Translations under genes and position numbers: made by a program
The notes under the pieces: model-generated
The model's database searches: none
What the model saw: only the letters and a program-made list of their open reading frames with translations
What the model was told of the DNA's origin: nothing
Shown here: positions 31,714 through 40,694 of the stretch, in pieces
Layout: every line of letters begins with the position of its first letter
Numbering within the stretch: position 1 is the first letter of the stretch
Assembly: GCF_020169415.1 (NCBI RefSeq)
Contig: NZ_JAIULG010000040.1
Location: 1 to 42,929, forward strand
Source: Tsukamurella sp. M9C
Lineage (GTDB): Bacteria > Actinomycetota > Actinomycetes > Mycobacteriales > Mycobacteriaceae
Direction of reading: 5' to 3'
DNA: 42,929 bases

Positions 31714-32541
31714 TTACTTCTCGATCGGGGCGCCCACGAGGGAGCCGTACTCGACCCACGAGCCGTCGTAGTTCTTGACGTTCTTCTTGCCGAGGAGCTC
31801 CTGCAGCACGAACCACGTGTGCGAGCTGCGCTCGCCGATGCGGCAGTACGCGATGGTCTCCTTGGACTCGTCGAAGCCCTTCTCCGCGTACAGCGTCGCG
31901 AGGTCCTCGTCCGACTTGAAGGTGCCGTCCTCGTTCGCGGTGGTCGACCACGGGATGTTGATCGCACCGGGGACGTGGCCGCGCTGCTGCGCCTGCTCCT
32001 GCGGGAGGTGCGCCGGCGCGGAGATCTTGCCGGAGAACTCGTCGGGCGAACGCACGTCGACGAGGTTCTTCTTGCCGATCGAGTCGATCACCTCGTCGCG
32101 GAAGGCGCGCAGCGACAGGTCGACGGGCTTGGCCTGGTAGCTCGTGGCCGGGCGGGACACCGCATCGGTCGACAGCGGGCGGGCGTCGAGCTCCCACTTC
32201 TTGCGGCCACCGTCGAGCAGCTTCACGTCCTGGTGGCCGTACAGCTTGAAGTACCAGTAGGCGTAGGCGGCGAACCAGTTGTTGTTGCCGCCGTACAGCA
32301 CCACGGTGTCGTCGTTGCCGATGCCGCGCTCGGAGAGCAGCTTCGAGAAGCCCTCCTGGTCGAGGAAGTCGCGACGGATCGGATCCTGCAGGTCCTTGCG
32401 CCAGTCGAGGCGGACGGCGCCCTGGATGTGGTTGTCGTCGTAGATCGACGTGTCCTCGTCGACCTCGACGAAGACGACACCCGGGGTGTCGAGGTTCTGC
32501 TCAGCCCAGTCTGCGGAGACCAGGACGTCGGAGCGAGCCAT
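31714..32541 (-). CDS. cysA2: thiosulfate sulfurtransferase (rhodanese)
   Basis: A 275-residue tandem-rhodanese protein like mycobacterial CysA2. The inactive N-terminal rhodanese domain (residues 1-125, DTPGVVFVEVDEDTSIYDDN) is followed by the catalytic domain with active-site loop AYCRIGERSSHTW. It transfers sulfane sulfur from thiosulfate to thiophilic acceptors and may act with the DUF1416 protein in sulfur metabolism. An AAGGGA RBS precedes ATG 32541. A polycysteine leader peptide lies 132 bases upstream, suggesting control by cysteine supply. Confidence 0.95.
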   Translation of the reverse strand: MARSDVLVSADWAEQNLDTPGVVFVEVDEDTSIYDDNHIQGAVRLDWRKDLQDPIRRDFLDQEGFSKLLSERGIGNDDTVVLYGGNNNWFAAYAYWYFKLYGHQDVKLLDGGRKKWELDARPLSTDAVSRPATSYQAKPVDLSLRAFRDEVIDSIGKKNLVDVRSPDEFSGKISAPAHLPQEQAQQRGHVPGAINIPWSTTANEDGTFKSDEDLATLYAEKGFDESKETIAYCRIGERSSHTWFVLQELLGKKNVKNYDGSWVEYGSLVGAPIEK

Positions 32542-32673
32542 GAGGATCCCTTTCGTTGATTCCTAATGGACGTGAAGTGACAGCGAAATCGCTACTTCGA
32601 GGGGTGCGCGGATGCGCTGGGAGGGCATGGGGATGCACCGAGGATCGGGCACCCGGCCCGGGGAGAGGCGGGA

Positions 32674-32757
32674 CTAGCCCAGACAGCAACAACCGGCCAT
32701 ACGGCACAGATCGACCGCCAGACGGCGGGTGAGCAGCAGCTCACAGCGGTTGCGCAT
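32674..32757 (-). CDS. leaderless polycysteine leader peptide
   Basis: A 27-residue ORF: MRNRCELLLTRRLAVDLC then RMAGCCCLG and TAG, with cysteine at positions 5, 18, 23, 24 and 25 and three Cys codons in a row near the end. A -10 TATTCT (32765-32770 on the minus strand) ends seven bases before the ATG, so it should be leaderless. Polycysteine leaderless uORFs upstream of sulfur operons have been reported in mycobacteria as cysteine-responsive attenuators; this one precedes cysA2 and fits that description well. Slow translation of the Cys codons at low cysteine would change expression of the downstream operon. Confidence 0.82.
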   Translation of the reverse strand: MRNRCELLLTRRLAVDLCRMAGCCCLG

Positions 32758-32828
32758 GAGACCGAGAATACCCAACCCGCGCGATTCCGTCACGGGAGGG
32801 TCACGGGGCCCTCAGCGGCGCGCGGGCC

Positions 32829-33644
32829 TCAGGCCAGCGGCCGGTAGAAGGCGCCGGGGGTGACGGTGACCCCGTCGGCCTCGCCGAGCAGCACCACGTC
32901 GGCGTTCTCCGCCCGCGCGCCGGTGGGCGCGACGCCGAAGGGCAGCGCCATCCGCGGCAGCACCCGGGTGAAGGCGGCCAGGACCGTCCGGTCCTCGCCC
33001 GGTAGCAGGTCGGCCGACGCGTGATCCTCGGGACCCGAGTAGATCCCGGTGGCGCGCACGGAGATCGCGTCGCCCTCGTTGGTGAAGTCCGCGGCGACCG
33101 AGATCAGGACGGTGCGCTTCGGCTCGGCGGGGGTGGGCAGGGGGACGGTGCCGGTGAGGACGATGCCCTTCGACGCCTTCACGTAGCCGTCGGCGGGGCT
33201 GCCCGCGCCGGCGCGCTTCGGGGCGGGCGTGTGCACCTGCAGGTCGACGATGTCCATGTACCGGCCCACCGTTTTCTGGTCCAGCCGCACGCGCGCCTCC
33301 ACGTGCCCCGCGGCGATCGGGGTGTCCGGCGCGAACGTCGGCAGCAGGCCGCCCGGGATCCGGACGTCGGCCATCTCGGCCTCGAGCCGGGCGGAGCGAT
33401 CGTGCACCGTCGCCGGGACGGCGATCGTCAGCTTCGGGTGCTCCCCGCCCGAGGTCAGGTAGGGGAACCCGCCGATCGTCACCTCGGGGTCGTCGGACAG
33501 GCCCGCGGCCGCCCGCAGCTCGCGCGACAGGCGGTACTCGGCCGTCGCCGCGGATCCGAGTTCGGCGAGCAGCGCGACCGTGAGGAGCGTCGCTAGGGCG
33601 ATCAGAACCCGCCTGATCCACGCCCGTCCCTGCCCCTGCGCCAC
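32829..33644 (-). CDS. lmeA: LmeA-family phospholipid-binding protein (DUF2993)
   Basis: A 271-residue DUF2993 protein, matching the mycobacterial LmeA (Rv0817c position), which helps maintain mannan elongation of lipomannan/lipoarabinomannan. An N-terminal signal anchor (residues 11-31, [20 protein letters not shown]) is followed by the extracytoplasmic domain with [20 protein letters not shown], the typical DUF2993 opening. It acts outside the membrane, probably binding phospholipid. It is divergent from glnR across 109 bases. This supports a Mycobacteriales cell envelope. Confidence 0.88.
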   Translation of the reverse strand: MAQGQGRAWIRRVLIALATLLTVALLAELGSAATAEYRLSRELRAAAGLSDDPEVTIGGFPYLTSGGEHPKLTIAVPATVHDRSARLEAEMADVRIPGGLLPTFAPDTPIAAGHVEARVRLDQKTVGRYMDIVDLQVHTPAPKRAGAGSPADGYVKASKGIVLTGTVPLPTPAEPKRTVLISVAADFTNEGDAISVRATGIYSGPEDHASADLLPGEDRTVLAAFTRVLPRMALPFGVAPTGARAENADVVLLGEADGVTVTPGAFYRPLA

Positions 33645-33699
33645 GCTCGCACCCTCTCGTCGACACCGACGCCGTCACGCGCGGCGTTCTGACCACCGC

Positions 33700-33705
33700 T
33701 ATTCT
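33700..33705 (+). promoter_or_regulatory. probable glnR promoter -10
   Basis: TATTCT lies about 50 bases before the glnR GTG. No clear -35 was seen. A purine-rich GGGGAGGG precedes the GTG at a short spacing. Confidence 0.35.
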
Positions 33706-33753
33706 GACATTCGACATTTTCTTCGAGACCGCCGCGCACTGTGGGGAGGGCAT

Positions 33754-34488
33754 GTGGATCTGATCCTGCTCACGTCCGACCGGGAGCCGGACACGGTGCT
33801 GCCGTCGCTGTCGCTGCTGCCGCACACGGTGCGCACGCTGCCCGCCGACGTCTCGTCGCTGCTGGAGGTCGGACCGGCGGAGGTCGCCCTCGTGGACGCC
33901 CGCACCGACCTGGTGACGGCGCGCGGCCTCTGCCGGCTGCTCGGCAGCACGGGCGCGGGCCGGATGGCCGTGGTCGCGGTGCTCACCGAGGGCGGGCTCG
34001 TCGCGGCCAGCGCCGACTGGGGCCTCGACGACTTCCTCCTCCCCACGATCGGGCCCGCCGAGATCGACGCCCGGCTGCGGCTCGTCGCCGCGCGGCGCGA
34101 CGCCGGCGGCGAGGACGAGGTGGCCGACAAGGTCACCCTCGGCGAGCTGGTCATCGACGAGGGCACCTACACGGCCCGCCTGCGCGGCAAGCCGCTCGAC
34201 CTCACCTACAAGGAGTTCGAGCTGCTCAAGTTCCTGGCGCAGAACGTGGGCCGCGTCTTCACCCGCGCCCAGCTGCTGCAGGAGGTGTGGGGCTACGACT
34301 TCTTCGGCGGCACCCGCACCGTCGACGTGCACGTCCGGCGCCTGCGCGCCAAGCTCGGCGCCGAGCACGAGGGCATGATCGGCACGGTCCGTAACGTGGG
34401 CTACAAGGCGGTGCGGCCCGTGCGCGGCAAGGGCGAGCGCCCCGTCGAGGACATGGAACCGACGGACGAGGATCTCGAGGAGATGTAG
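33754..34488 (+). CDS. glnR: GlnR-type orphan response regulator
   Basis: A 244-residue OmpR-family regulator with an atypical receiver domain and no partner kinase, in the position of mycobacterial GlnR (Rv0818), the global regulator of nitrogen assimilation. The receiver part has [20 protein letters not shown] and [20 protein letters not shown]; the winged-helix domain has [20 protein letters not shown], then [20 protein letters not shown] and [13 protein letters not shown]. Start: GTG 33754 ([12 protein letters not shown]) matches the family N-terminus; the upstream frame is unlike it. The C-terminal tail is acidic ([11 protein letters not shown]). mshD starts directly after the stop. Confidence 0.9.
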   Translation: MDLILLTSDREPDTVLPSLSLLPHTVRTLPADVSSLLEVGPAEVALVDARTDLVTARGLCRLLGSTGAGRMAVVAVLTEGGLVAASADWGLDDFLLPTIGPAEIDARLRLVAARRDAGGEDEVADKVTLGELVIDEGTYTARLRGKPLDLTYKEFELLKFLAQNVGRVFTRAQLLQEVWGYDFFGGTRTVDVHVRRLRAKLGAEHEGMIGTVRNVGYKAVRPVRGKGERPVEDMEPTDEDLEEM

Positions 34489-35364
34489 ATGGTCGACGTG
34501 GTGCGCGGTCCGATCGCCGATGCGGAGGCGGTGCTCGGGATCGCCGGCGCCGCGGAGGCCGCCGATGGCATCGGCCCGCTCTCGGAGCAGTTCCGCCTCG
34601 GCATCGCGGGCGACGGCCCGCACGTGCTCGCGCGGGGCGCGGGCGGCGCACCGTCGGGCTACGCGGGGGTCGTGGTGCCGCCGGCCGGCGGGCCCGGCGC
34701 GGCGGAGGTGGTCGTCGCACCGTCGGAGCGCCGACGGGGCCTGGGCCGCGCCCTGGTGACCGGGGCTCTCGACCTCGTGGGCGACGGCGGCACGGTGTGG
34801 GCGCACGGGGACCTCCCTGCCGCCCGCGCGCTCGCCGCGAGCCTCGGCCTGACCGCGGTGCGCACCCTGTTGAACCTGCGTCGCCCGCTCGCCGGGCTGG
34901 ACCCGGTTCCGGCCCCGTCCGCGGGGGTGACCGTCCGGACCTACGCGGGCCCGGCCGACGACGCCGCGATCCTCGCGGTGAACAACGCCGCCTTCTCCTG
35001 GCACCCCGAACAGGGCGGCTGGACGGGCGAGCAGATCGACGAGCGGACCGGCGCCGACTGGTTCGACCCGGCGGGTCTGTTCCTGGCCGTCGACGAGCAG
35101 GACCGCCTGCTGGGCTTCCACTGGACGAAGGTCGCCGATCCGGCCGCGGGCCTTGGCGAGGTGTACATCGTGGCGGTCGCCCCCGCAGGTCAGGGACGCG
35201 GGCTGGGGCGGTTGCTGACCGCCGCCGGGCTGGAGTACCTGGCCGGTCGCGGCCTCGCGGAGGTGGAGCTGTACGTGGAGGGCGACAACGAGGCGGCCCT
35301 GCGGACCTATACCCGGCTGGGTTTTGAGGAAAGCGAAAGACACGTCGCGTACGCACTACGGTAA
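34489..35364 (+). CDS. mshD: mycothiol synthase
   Basis: A 291-residue protein with two GNAT domains, acetylating Cys-GlcN-Ins with acetyl-CoA in the last step of mycothiol synthesis. The C-terminal acetyltransferase signature is EVYIVAVAPAGQGRGLGRLL followed by EVELYVEGDNEAALRTYTRL; the N-terminal domain has AEVVVAPSERRRGLGRALV. Mycothiol is the actinobacterial glutathione analogue. The ATG directly follows the glnR stop (TAG-ATG), so the two are coupled. Length is typical (about 300). Confidence 0.95.
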   Translation: MVDVVRGPIADAEAVLGIAGAAEAADGIGPLSEQFRLGIAGDGPHVLARGAGGAPSGYAGVVVPPAGGPGAAEVVVAPSERRRGLGRALVTGALDLVGDGGTVWAHGDLPAARALAASLGLTAVRTLLNLRRPLAGLDPVPAPSAGVTVRTYAGPADDAAILAVNNAAFSWHPEQGGWTGEQIDERTGADWFDPAGLFLAVDEQDRLLGFHWTKVADPAAGLGEVYIVAVAPAGQGRGLGRLLTAAGLEYLAGRGLAEVELYVEGDNEAALRTYTRLGFEESERHVAYALR

Positions 35365-35392
35365 TCCACTCGACCGGGCGAGTTTCCCGTCC

Positions 35393-35451
35393 GTTCACCC
35401 GGGACACCCGATTCGGACACCCGGCCTCCCTATGTTGCTGGATGACACCCG
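35393..35451 (+). promoter_or_regulatory. pstS promoter with CACCCG direct repeats
   Basis: GTTCACCCG (35393-35401), GGACACCCG (35402-35410), GGACACCCG (35415-35423) and TGACACCCG (35443-35451) are direct repeats around a -10 TATGTT (35431-35436). The first two match the GTTCACC-type half-sites of actinobacterial Pho boxes and lie where a -35 activator would bind. Control by a PhoP/RegX3-type phosphate regulator is inferred. Confidence 0.6.
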
Positions 35452-35497
35452 CAAAGTGCCGGGGTGATCAGTCCTGACTCGACCCGGAGGAATCTCG

Positions 35498-36619
35498 GTG
35501 AACTTCAAGCGTGGATCCGTATCGGCCCTGGCCATGGTGGCCGCCCTGTCCCTGACCCTGTCCGCCTGTGGCGGCGAGGAGTCGAGCGAGGCCGCGGGCA
35601 GCTCGTCCGCCGGCGGCTCCGGCGTGCAGTGCGACGGCAAGCTGCAGCTCAAGGGCAGCGGCTCGACGGCGCAGGCCAACGCCATGACCGTCTTCAAGAA
35701 CACCTTCGCCCAGGACTGCTCCGGCGCGAACGTCGACTACAGCGGCAACGGCTCGGGCCAGGGCATCACCGAGTTCACCTCGGGCCTGACCAACTTCGGC
35801 GGCTCCGACTCGCCGCTCAACGCCGACCAGGCCAAGAAGGCCGAGGAGAAGTGCGGCGCTCCCGCCCTGAACCTCCCTCTCGTCTTCGGCCCGATCGCCG
35901 TCGCCTACAAGCTGCCCGGCGACGTCGCCGTGAACCTCTCGGCCCCGACCCTGGCGAAGATCTTCAGCGGCGTCGTCACCAAGTGGAACGCCCCCGAGAT
36001 CGCCGACGAGAACAAGGGCACCGCGCTGCCCGACCTGCCGATCACCGTCGTCTTCCGCTCCGACGAGTCGGGCACCACCGAGAACTTCCAGAAGTACCTC
36101 GGCTCCGCCGCGCCGGCCGAGTGGTCCGCCGACAAGAAGGGCAAGGCCTTCAAGGGCGGCACCGGCCAGGGCGCGAGCGGCAACGCCGCCGTTGCCGCGA
36201 CCGTGAACAAGGCCGAGGGCACCATCACCTACGCCGAGTGGAGCTTCGCCAAGGCGCAGAAGCTGCAGGTCGCCAACATCATCACCTCGGCCGGTCCCGA
36301 GGCCGTGAAGCTCTCGAGCGAGTCGGTCGCCAAGACCATCGAGTCGGCCAAGTTCAAGACCCCGGGCAGCAAGGACCTGGTCATCGACACCGAGGGCTTC
36401 TACAAGCCGTCGGCGGCCGGCGCCTACCCGATCGTGCTCGCGACCTACGAGATCGTGTGCTCCAAGTACGCGGACGCCGAGGTCGGCAAGGGCCTGAAGA
36501 CCTTCCTCAAGGTCGCCGCCAGCAAGCCGGCGCAGGACCAGCTCGCGGGCCAGGGCTACGCCCCGATCCCCGAGTCCTTCCGCACCACGCTCACCGAGTC
36601 GATCGACTCGATCCAGTAA
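35498..36619 (+). CDS. pstS: phosphate ABC transporter substrate-binding lipoprotein
   Basis: A 373-residue phosphate-binding protein of the high-affinity Pst importer. The signal peptide ends in lipobox LSAC with Cys24, so it is a lipoprotein. Phosphate-contacting segments are LKGSGSTAQANAM, NFGGSDSPLNA and RSDESGTTENFQ. Length and composition are normal. A GGAGG precedes GTG 35498. It is the first gene of pstSCAB; the large intergenic hairpin after it may keep its transcript level above that of the membrane genes. Confidence 0.96.
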   Translation: MNFKRGSVSALAMVAALSLTLSACGGEESSEAAGSSSAGGSGVQCDGKLQLKGSGSTAQANAMTVFKNTFAQDCSGANVDYSGNGSGQGITEFTSGLTNFGGSDSPLNADQAKKAEEKCGAPALNLPLVFGPIAVAYKLPGDVAVNLSAPTLAKIFSGVVTKWNAPEIADENKGTALPDLPITVVFRSDESGTTENFQKYLGSAAPAEWSADKKGKAFKGGTGQGASGNAAVAATVNKAEGTITYAEWSFAKAQKLQVANIITSAGPEAVKLSSESVAKTIESAKFKTPGSKDLVIDTEGFYKPSAAGAYPIVLATYEIVCSKYADAEVGKGLKTFLKVAASKPAQDQLAGQGYAPIPESFRTTLTESIDSIQ

Positions 36620-36634
36620 GACACTGCTGAACCA

Positions 36635-36684
36635 CCGGGCGTCGTGCGGGCGGCCAGGCACAATGGCACTCGCACGACGTCCGG
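36635..36684 (+). terminator. intercistronic hairpin pstS-pstC
   Basis: 14-bp stem (36635-36648 with 36671-36684, one G-U pair) enclosing a 22-base loop. Without a T-tract it is more likely a partial terminator or 3'-end stabiliser that gives higher PstS expression than PstCAB. Confidence 0.5.
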
Positions 36685-36708
36685 CTCAGCCGGAAGGACG
36701 ATTTTCGC

Positions 36709-37737
36709 GTGGCCGAACAACGGGGAAACATGGCGACTGAGGATTCGACGGACCGCGACGCCGACGGCGCCGTAGCGGCCACCGACGGGGCTCCCACCCG
36801 CACCACCTTCGCCGGCGGTCACGACCGCATGGAGAAGATCTTCAAGTGGGCGGCGTACGCCTCGGGCGTCCTGCTCGTCGTGGTGATCGCGCTGATCTTC
36901 CTGCAGCTCGTGGTGCAGGCGGTCCCGGCGCTCACCAAGAACAACGTCAACTTCCTCACCAGCTCCGAGTGGCAGACGACCCCGTCGAACATGCGGTTCG
37001 GCATCCTCGAGCTGCTGAAGATCACGGTCCTCTCGTCGGTGATGGCGCTGATCATCGCGGTCCCGGTGGCCGTGGGCATCGCGACCTTCCTCGTGCAGTA
37101 CGTGCCGCAGCGGCTCTCGCGGCCGCTCAGCGCCGTGATCGACCTGCTGGCCGCGGTCCCGTCGATCATCTACGGCCTGTGGGGCATCTTCGTGCTGGCG
37201 CCCTTCCTGGTGCCGCTCCAGAAGTGGCTCAACGAGAACCTCGGCTGGTTCTTCCTGTTCAAGACCGGCAACGTCGAGCTGTCGCTCGGCTCGACGGTCT
37301 TCACCGCCGGCATCGTGCTCGCGATCATGATCCTGCCGATCATCACGTCGATCACGCGCGAGTCGCTGCGGCAGACCCCCGTCGCGCACCAGGAGGCCGC
37401 GCTGGCCCTGGGCGCCACCAAGTGGGAGGTCATCCGCCTCACGGTGTTCCCCTACGGCCGGTCCGGCATCGTCGCGGGTTCCATGCTGGCCCTCGGCCGC
37501 GCCCTGGGCGAGACCATCGCGGTGCTCATCATCCTGTTCGCCGCCACCAAGACCTCCATCTGGTCGCTGTTCGACAGCGGCTACACCTTCGCTTCGAAGA
37601 TCGCTTCCGCCGCCGCTGAGTTCGACAACGTCGATCAGCGCGGCGCCTACATCGCCGCCGGCCTCGTGCTGTTCGTGCTCACCTTCGTGGTGAACGCGGT
37701 CGCCCGCTGGATCGGCGGGGGACGGGTGAACGGATGA
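36709..37737 (+). CDS. pstC: phosphate ABC transporter permease PstC
   Basis: A 342-residue membrane permease of the Pst importer. A hydrophilic N-tail of about 40 residues precedes six membrane segments. Diagnostic parts are [20 protein letters not shown] and the ATPase-contacting loop [23 protein letters not shown] 36709 has GGAAGG at some distance; ATG 36730 is an in-frame alternative with GGGGA close by. The stop overlaps pstA by four bases (ATGA). Confidence 0.95.
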   Translation: MAEQRGNMATEDSTDRDADGAVAATDGAPTRTTFAGGHDRMEKIFKWAAYASGVLLVVVIALIFLQLVVQAVPALTKNNVNFLTSSEWQTTPSNMRFGILELLKITVLSSVMALIIAVPVAVGIATFLVQYVPQRLSRPLSAVIDLLAAVPSIIYGLWGIFVLAPFLVPLQKWLNENLGWFFLFKTGNVELSLGSTVFTAGIVLAIMILPIITSITRESLRQTPVAHQEAALALGATKWEVIRLTVFPYGRSGIVAGSMLALGRALGETIAVLIILFAATKTSIWSLFDSGYTFASKIASAAAEFDNVDQRGAYIAAGLVLFVLTFVVNAVARWIGGGRVNG

Positions 37738-38648
37738 CCGCCACCGAGCTCGACGACGTCGCCAAGAGCGGCACCGTCTTCCACCGCACGTCGACGGCGC
37801 GCCGGATCAAGAACAACGCCGCCGCGATCATCTTCGGCGCGTGCTTCCTGCTGGCCCTCGCGCCGCTGATCTCGCTGCTGTACATGGTGATCGCCAACGG
37901 CGTCCCGGCGATCATCCATCCCGAGTGGTGGACCAAGTCGATGGTCCGCGTGGCCCCCGACTCCTACGCCGGCGGCATCCGGCACGCCCTCTACGGCACG
38001 CTCGTGCAGGCCGGCATCGCGGCGCTGTTCTCCGTGCCGATCGGCGTGATGGTCGGCATCTTCCTCGTCGAGTACGCCGAGGGCACCCGCCTGGGCAGGG
38101 TCACCACCTTCATGGTCGACGTGCTCGCCGGCATCCCGTCGATCGTCGCGACGCTGTTCATCTTCGGCATCTGGATCACCACGTTCGGCATGCCCCAGTC
38201 CGCCTTCGCGGTGAGCCTCGCGCTGATCCTGCTCATGGTCCCCGTCGTCGTGCGCTCCACCGAGGAGATGCTCAAACTCGTGCCCAACGAGCTGCGCGAG
38301 GCCTCCTACGCGCTCGGCGTGCCCAAGTGGAAGACGATCGTGCGGATCGTGCTGCCGACGGCCGCGTCCGGCATGGTGTCCGGCGTCTTCCTGGCGATCG
38401 CCCGCGTGGTCGGCGAGACCGCGCCCGTGCTGCTGCTCGTGGGCATCAGCGACCGGATGAACTACGACCTGTTCAACGGCAACATGTCGTCGCTGCCGCT
38501 GTTCATCTACGACCAGTACCGCAACAACCCCGGCGCCGTCGGCGAGTACCGGGCGTGGGGCGCCGCCCTCACCCTGGTGATCCTCGTGGGCATCGCGAGC
38601 GGCCTGGCCGCCCTCATGTCCCGGCTGCTCGCCCCCAAGACGAAGTAA
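37734..38648 (+). CDS. pstA: phosphate ABC transporter permease PstA
   Basis: A 304-residue partner permease. It has six membrane segments, [20 protein letters not shown] and the EAA loop [20 protein letters not shown]. With PstC it forms the phosphate channel. The start overlaps the pstC stop by four bases, and the pstB ATG lies 14 bases after the pstA stop with its own AAGGAG. Confidence 0.95.
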   Translation: MTATELDDVAKSGTVFHRTSTARRIKNNAAAIIFGACFLLALAPLISLLYMVIANGVPAIIHPEWWTKSMVRVAPDSYAGGIRHALYGTLVQAGIAALFSVPIGVMVGIFLVEYAEGTRLGRVTTFMVDVLAGIPSIVATLFIFGIWITTFGMPQSAFAVSLALILLMVPVVVRSTEEMLKLVPNELREASYALGVPKWKTIVRIVLPTAASGMVSGVFLAIARVVGETAPVLLLVGISDRMNYDLFNGNMSSLPLFIYDQYRNNPGAVGEYRAWGAALTLVILVGIASGLAALMSRLLAPKTK

Positions 38649-38662
38649 CAAGGAGAACCGAC

Positions 38663-39439
38663 ATGGCGAAGCGCCTGGACATCAAGGACCTCAACATCTA
38701 CTACGGCGCCTTCCACGCGGTGCAGGACGTCTCGCTGACGGTGCCGCCGAACTCGGTCACGGCGTTCATCGGACCGTCCGGCTGCGGCAAGTCGACGGTG
38801 CTCCGGTCGATCAACCGCATGCACGAGGTGACCCCGGGCGCGCGCGTCGACGGGCACATCACGCTCGACGGCACCGACATCTACGGCACCGGCGTGGACC
38901 CGGTTGGCGTGCGCAAGACCATCGGCATGGTCTTCCAGCGGCCCAACCCGTTCCCCACCATGTCGATCCGCGACAACGTGGTGGCCGGCCTCAAGCTGCA
39001 GGGCATCCGCAGCAAGTCGAAGCTCGACGAGGTCGCCGAGCAGTCGCTGCGCGGCGCGAACCTCTGGGGCGAGGTCAAGGACCGCCTGAACAAGCCCGGC
39101 GGCGGCCTCTCCGGCGGCCAGCAGCAGCGCCTGTGCATCGCCCGCGCGATCGCCGTCAGCCCCGACGTGCTGCTCATGGACGAGCCCTGCTCGGCCCTCG
39201 ACCCGATCTCGACCCTCGCCATCGAGGACCTGATCGGCGAGCTCAAGCAGAAGTACACGATCGTCATCGTCACCCACAACATGCAGCAGGCGGCCCGCGT
39301 CTCCGATCAGACCGCCTTCTTCAACCTCGAGGCCACCGGCAAGCCCGGCAAGCTCATCGAGATCAACCCGACGGAGAAGATGTTCTCCAACCCGGACGAG
39401 CGGGCCACCGAGGATTACATCTCGGGCCGCTTCGGCTGA
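38663..39439 (+). CDS. pstB: phosphate ABC transporter ATPase PstB
   Basis: A 258-residue ATPase of the Pst importer. Walker [10 protein letters not shown], the PstB-specific INRMHEV segment, [13 protein letters not shown], signature [16 protein letters not shown] and Walker [15 protein letters not shown] are all present. It ends EDYISGRFG, the usual PstB terminus. AAGGAG lies eight bases before ATG 38663. Last gene of the pst operon. Confidence 0.97.
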   Translation: MAKRLDIKDLNIYYGAFHAVQDVSLTVPPNSVTAFIGPSGCGKSTVLRSINRMHEVTPGARVDGHITLDGTDIYGTGVDPVGVRKTIGMVFQRPNPFPTMSIRDNVVAGLKLQGIRSKSKLDEVAEQSLRGANLWGEVKDRLNKPGGGLSGGQQQRLCIARAIAVSPDVLLMDEPCSALDPISTLAIEDLIGELKQKYTIVIVTHNMQQAARVSDQTAFFNLEATGKPGKLIEINPTEKMFSNPDERATEDYISGRFG

Positions 39440-39450
39440 CGGGTCACACC

Positions 39451-39480
39451 GATACGGCGTCGTCGGATATCGGCCGTATC
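39451..39480. repeat. inverted repeat at the end of pst operon / FHA gene promoter
   Basis: GATACGGC (39451-39458) and GCCGTATC (39473-39480) are eight-bp arms around a 14-base centre containing GATATC. The right arm overlaps the -10 TATCCT (39477-39482) of the FHA gene, which lies six bases before ATG 39489. It may act as a terminator for pstB or as an operator for the FHA gene. Confidence 0.5.
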
Positions 39481-39488
39481 CTATGGGG

Positions 39489-40628
39489 ATGACATCGCAG
39501 CCCCGGACCGGCGACCGGTACAGCACCGTGCTGCCCGGCGACCGCGTGGTGGCCCGCGCGCGCGAGCGGTTCCTGTTCGTGGACGCGCCGGCCGTCGGCG
39601 GGCCCGCCGCGGTCGCGGAACTGCGCGCGGCGCTCGAGGTCGACGGTGACGTCGCCCCCGTCCTGAGCGCCATCACCGGCCCGGCCTTCGCCGTCGTCGA
39701 GCTGAGGAACGGCACGGCGCGGGCGATGCTGCGCGGCATCGCGGGGGCGGACGTCGAGCTCGCGATCACCGTCGCGATCTTCCCGTCCGCCGCGGCGGCG
39801 ACGCCCGGTCACGTGCTGCACGCCGGCGGCGACTTCGCGGAGCGCGTCGCGCCCCTGGCCCCGGGCTCGGTGGTCACGGTCACCGTCGGGCCGCCGCCCC
39901 CGCCCGCCCCGGTGTGCGTGCCCGGCGCGCTCCACTTCGACGACGGTGCCGTGCCCGGCGCAGGCGTCGTGATCTGGTCGGACGAGTCCGTGCAGCCCGA
40001 GGCGGAGGGCGAGATCGCGACGGACGTCTTCCCCGCCGACGCGCCCACCAACGAGGAGCCGACCGGGGTGAGCCCGCTCTTCGCGGCCACCGACTACGAG
40101 GTGGACGTCGGCGACGTGAGCGCTGCCGTGGCGGCCGGGCCCACGGTCGAGGGCCGGCGCTGCGCCTTCGGGCACCTCAACGCGCCCGTCGCCGCGTACT
40201 GCACCCGCTGCGGCGCCCTCGTCGATCGACGGGCTCCGTTGGAAAGCGGCCCGCGGCCGCCGCTGGGGCTGCTCGTCGCCGACGACGGCACCGCCTTCGT
40301 CGTGGAGAACGACATGGTGATCGGGCGCGACCCCGCAGCGTTCGTCGCGCAGCGCGCCGGTCGTTCGCTCGACGGTTCCGGGCGGCTCGCGCCCGTCGTC
40401 CTGCCGGACCGCAGCGGCGCACTGTCGCGCGCCCACCTGGAGATCCGCATCGACGGCTGGCAGGTGCTCGCCGTCGACGTGGGCTCGGCGAACGGCACGT
40501 GGGTGCGGCCGCCGGGCGCGGCGCAGCCCCTGCGTCTCCCGCCGGGGCAGCCCGTGCCGCTCGGCGTGGGCTCCGACATCCATCTCGGGGGCAGGATCCT
40601 GCAGCTGCAGGACGGCGTGGGTTCCTGA
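39489..40628 (+). CDS. FHA domain protein with zinc-ribbon-like motif
   Basis: A 379-residue cytosolic protein. The N-terminal 140 residues are unassigned and end in a proline run (GPPPPPAPV), followed by an acidic linker. Residues about 220-240 hold CAFGHLNAPVAAYCTRCG, the C-x3-H-type zinc-ribbon knuckle seen before FHA domains in actinobacteria. The C-terminal FHA domain, which binds phosphothreonine, shows MVIGRDP, SGALSRAHLEIRI and GSANGTWV with all key residues. It is probably a Ser/Thr kinase substrate or adaptor. Start ATG 39489 is preferred over ATG 39483 because of the leaderless-type -10. Position between pstB and phoU is unusual. Confidence 0.85.
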   Translation: MTSQPRTGDRYSTVLPGDRVVARARERFLFVDAPAVGGPAAVAELRAALEVDGDVAPVLSAITGPAFAVVELRNGTARAMLRGIAGADVELAITVAIFPSAAAATPGHVLHAGGDFAERVAPLAPGSVVTVTVGPPPPPAPVCVPGALHFDDGAVPGAGVVIWSDESVQPEAEGEIATDVFPADAPTNEEPTGVSPLFAATDYEVDVGDVSAAVAAGPTVEGRRCAFGHLNAPVAAYCTRCGALVDRRAPLESGPRPPLGLLVADDGTAFVVENDMVIGRDPAAFVAQRAGRSLDGSGRLAPVVLPDRSGALSRAHLEIRIDGWQVLAVDVGSANGTWVRPPGAAQPLRLPPGQPVPLGVGSDIHLGGRILQLQDGVGS

Positions 40629-40659
40629 GCGCGGGCCCGGCCTGACCTCGGACAGCGGA

Positions 40660-40683
40660 ACGGCCGCCCCGGAGGGCGGCCGT
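40660..40683. terminator. bidirectional terminator between FHA gene and phoU
   Basis: Perfect ten-bp stem ACGGCCGCCC / GGGCGGCCGT with CGGA loop between convergent genes, 31 bases after the FHA stop. Confidence 0.8.
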
Positions 40684-40694
40684 GCGTGCGCGTG

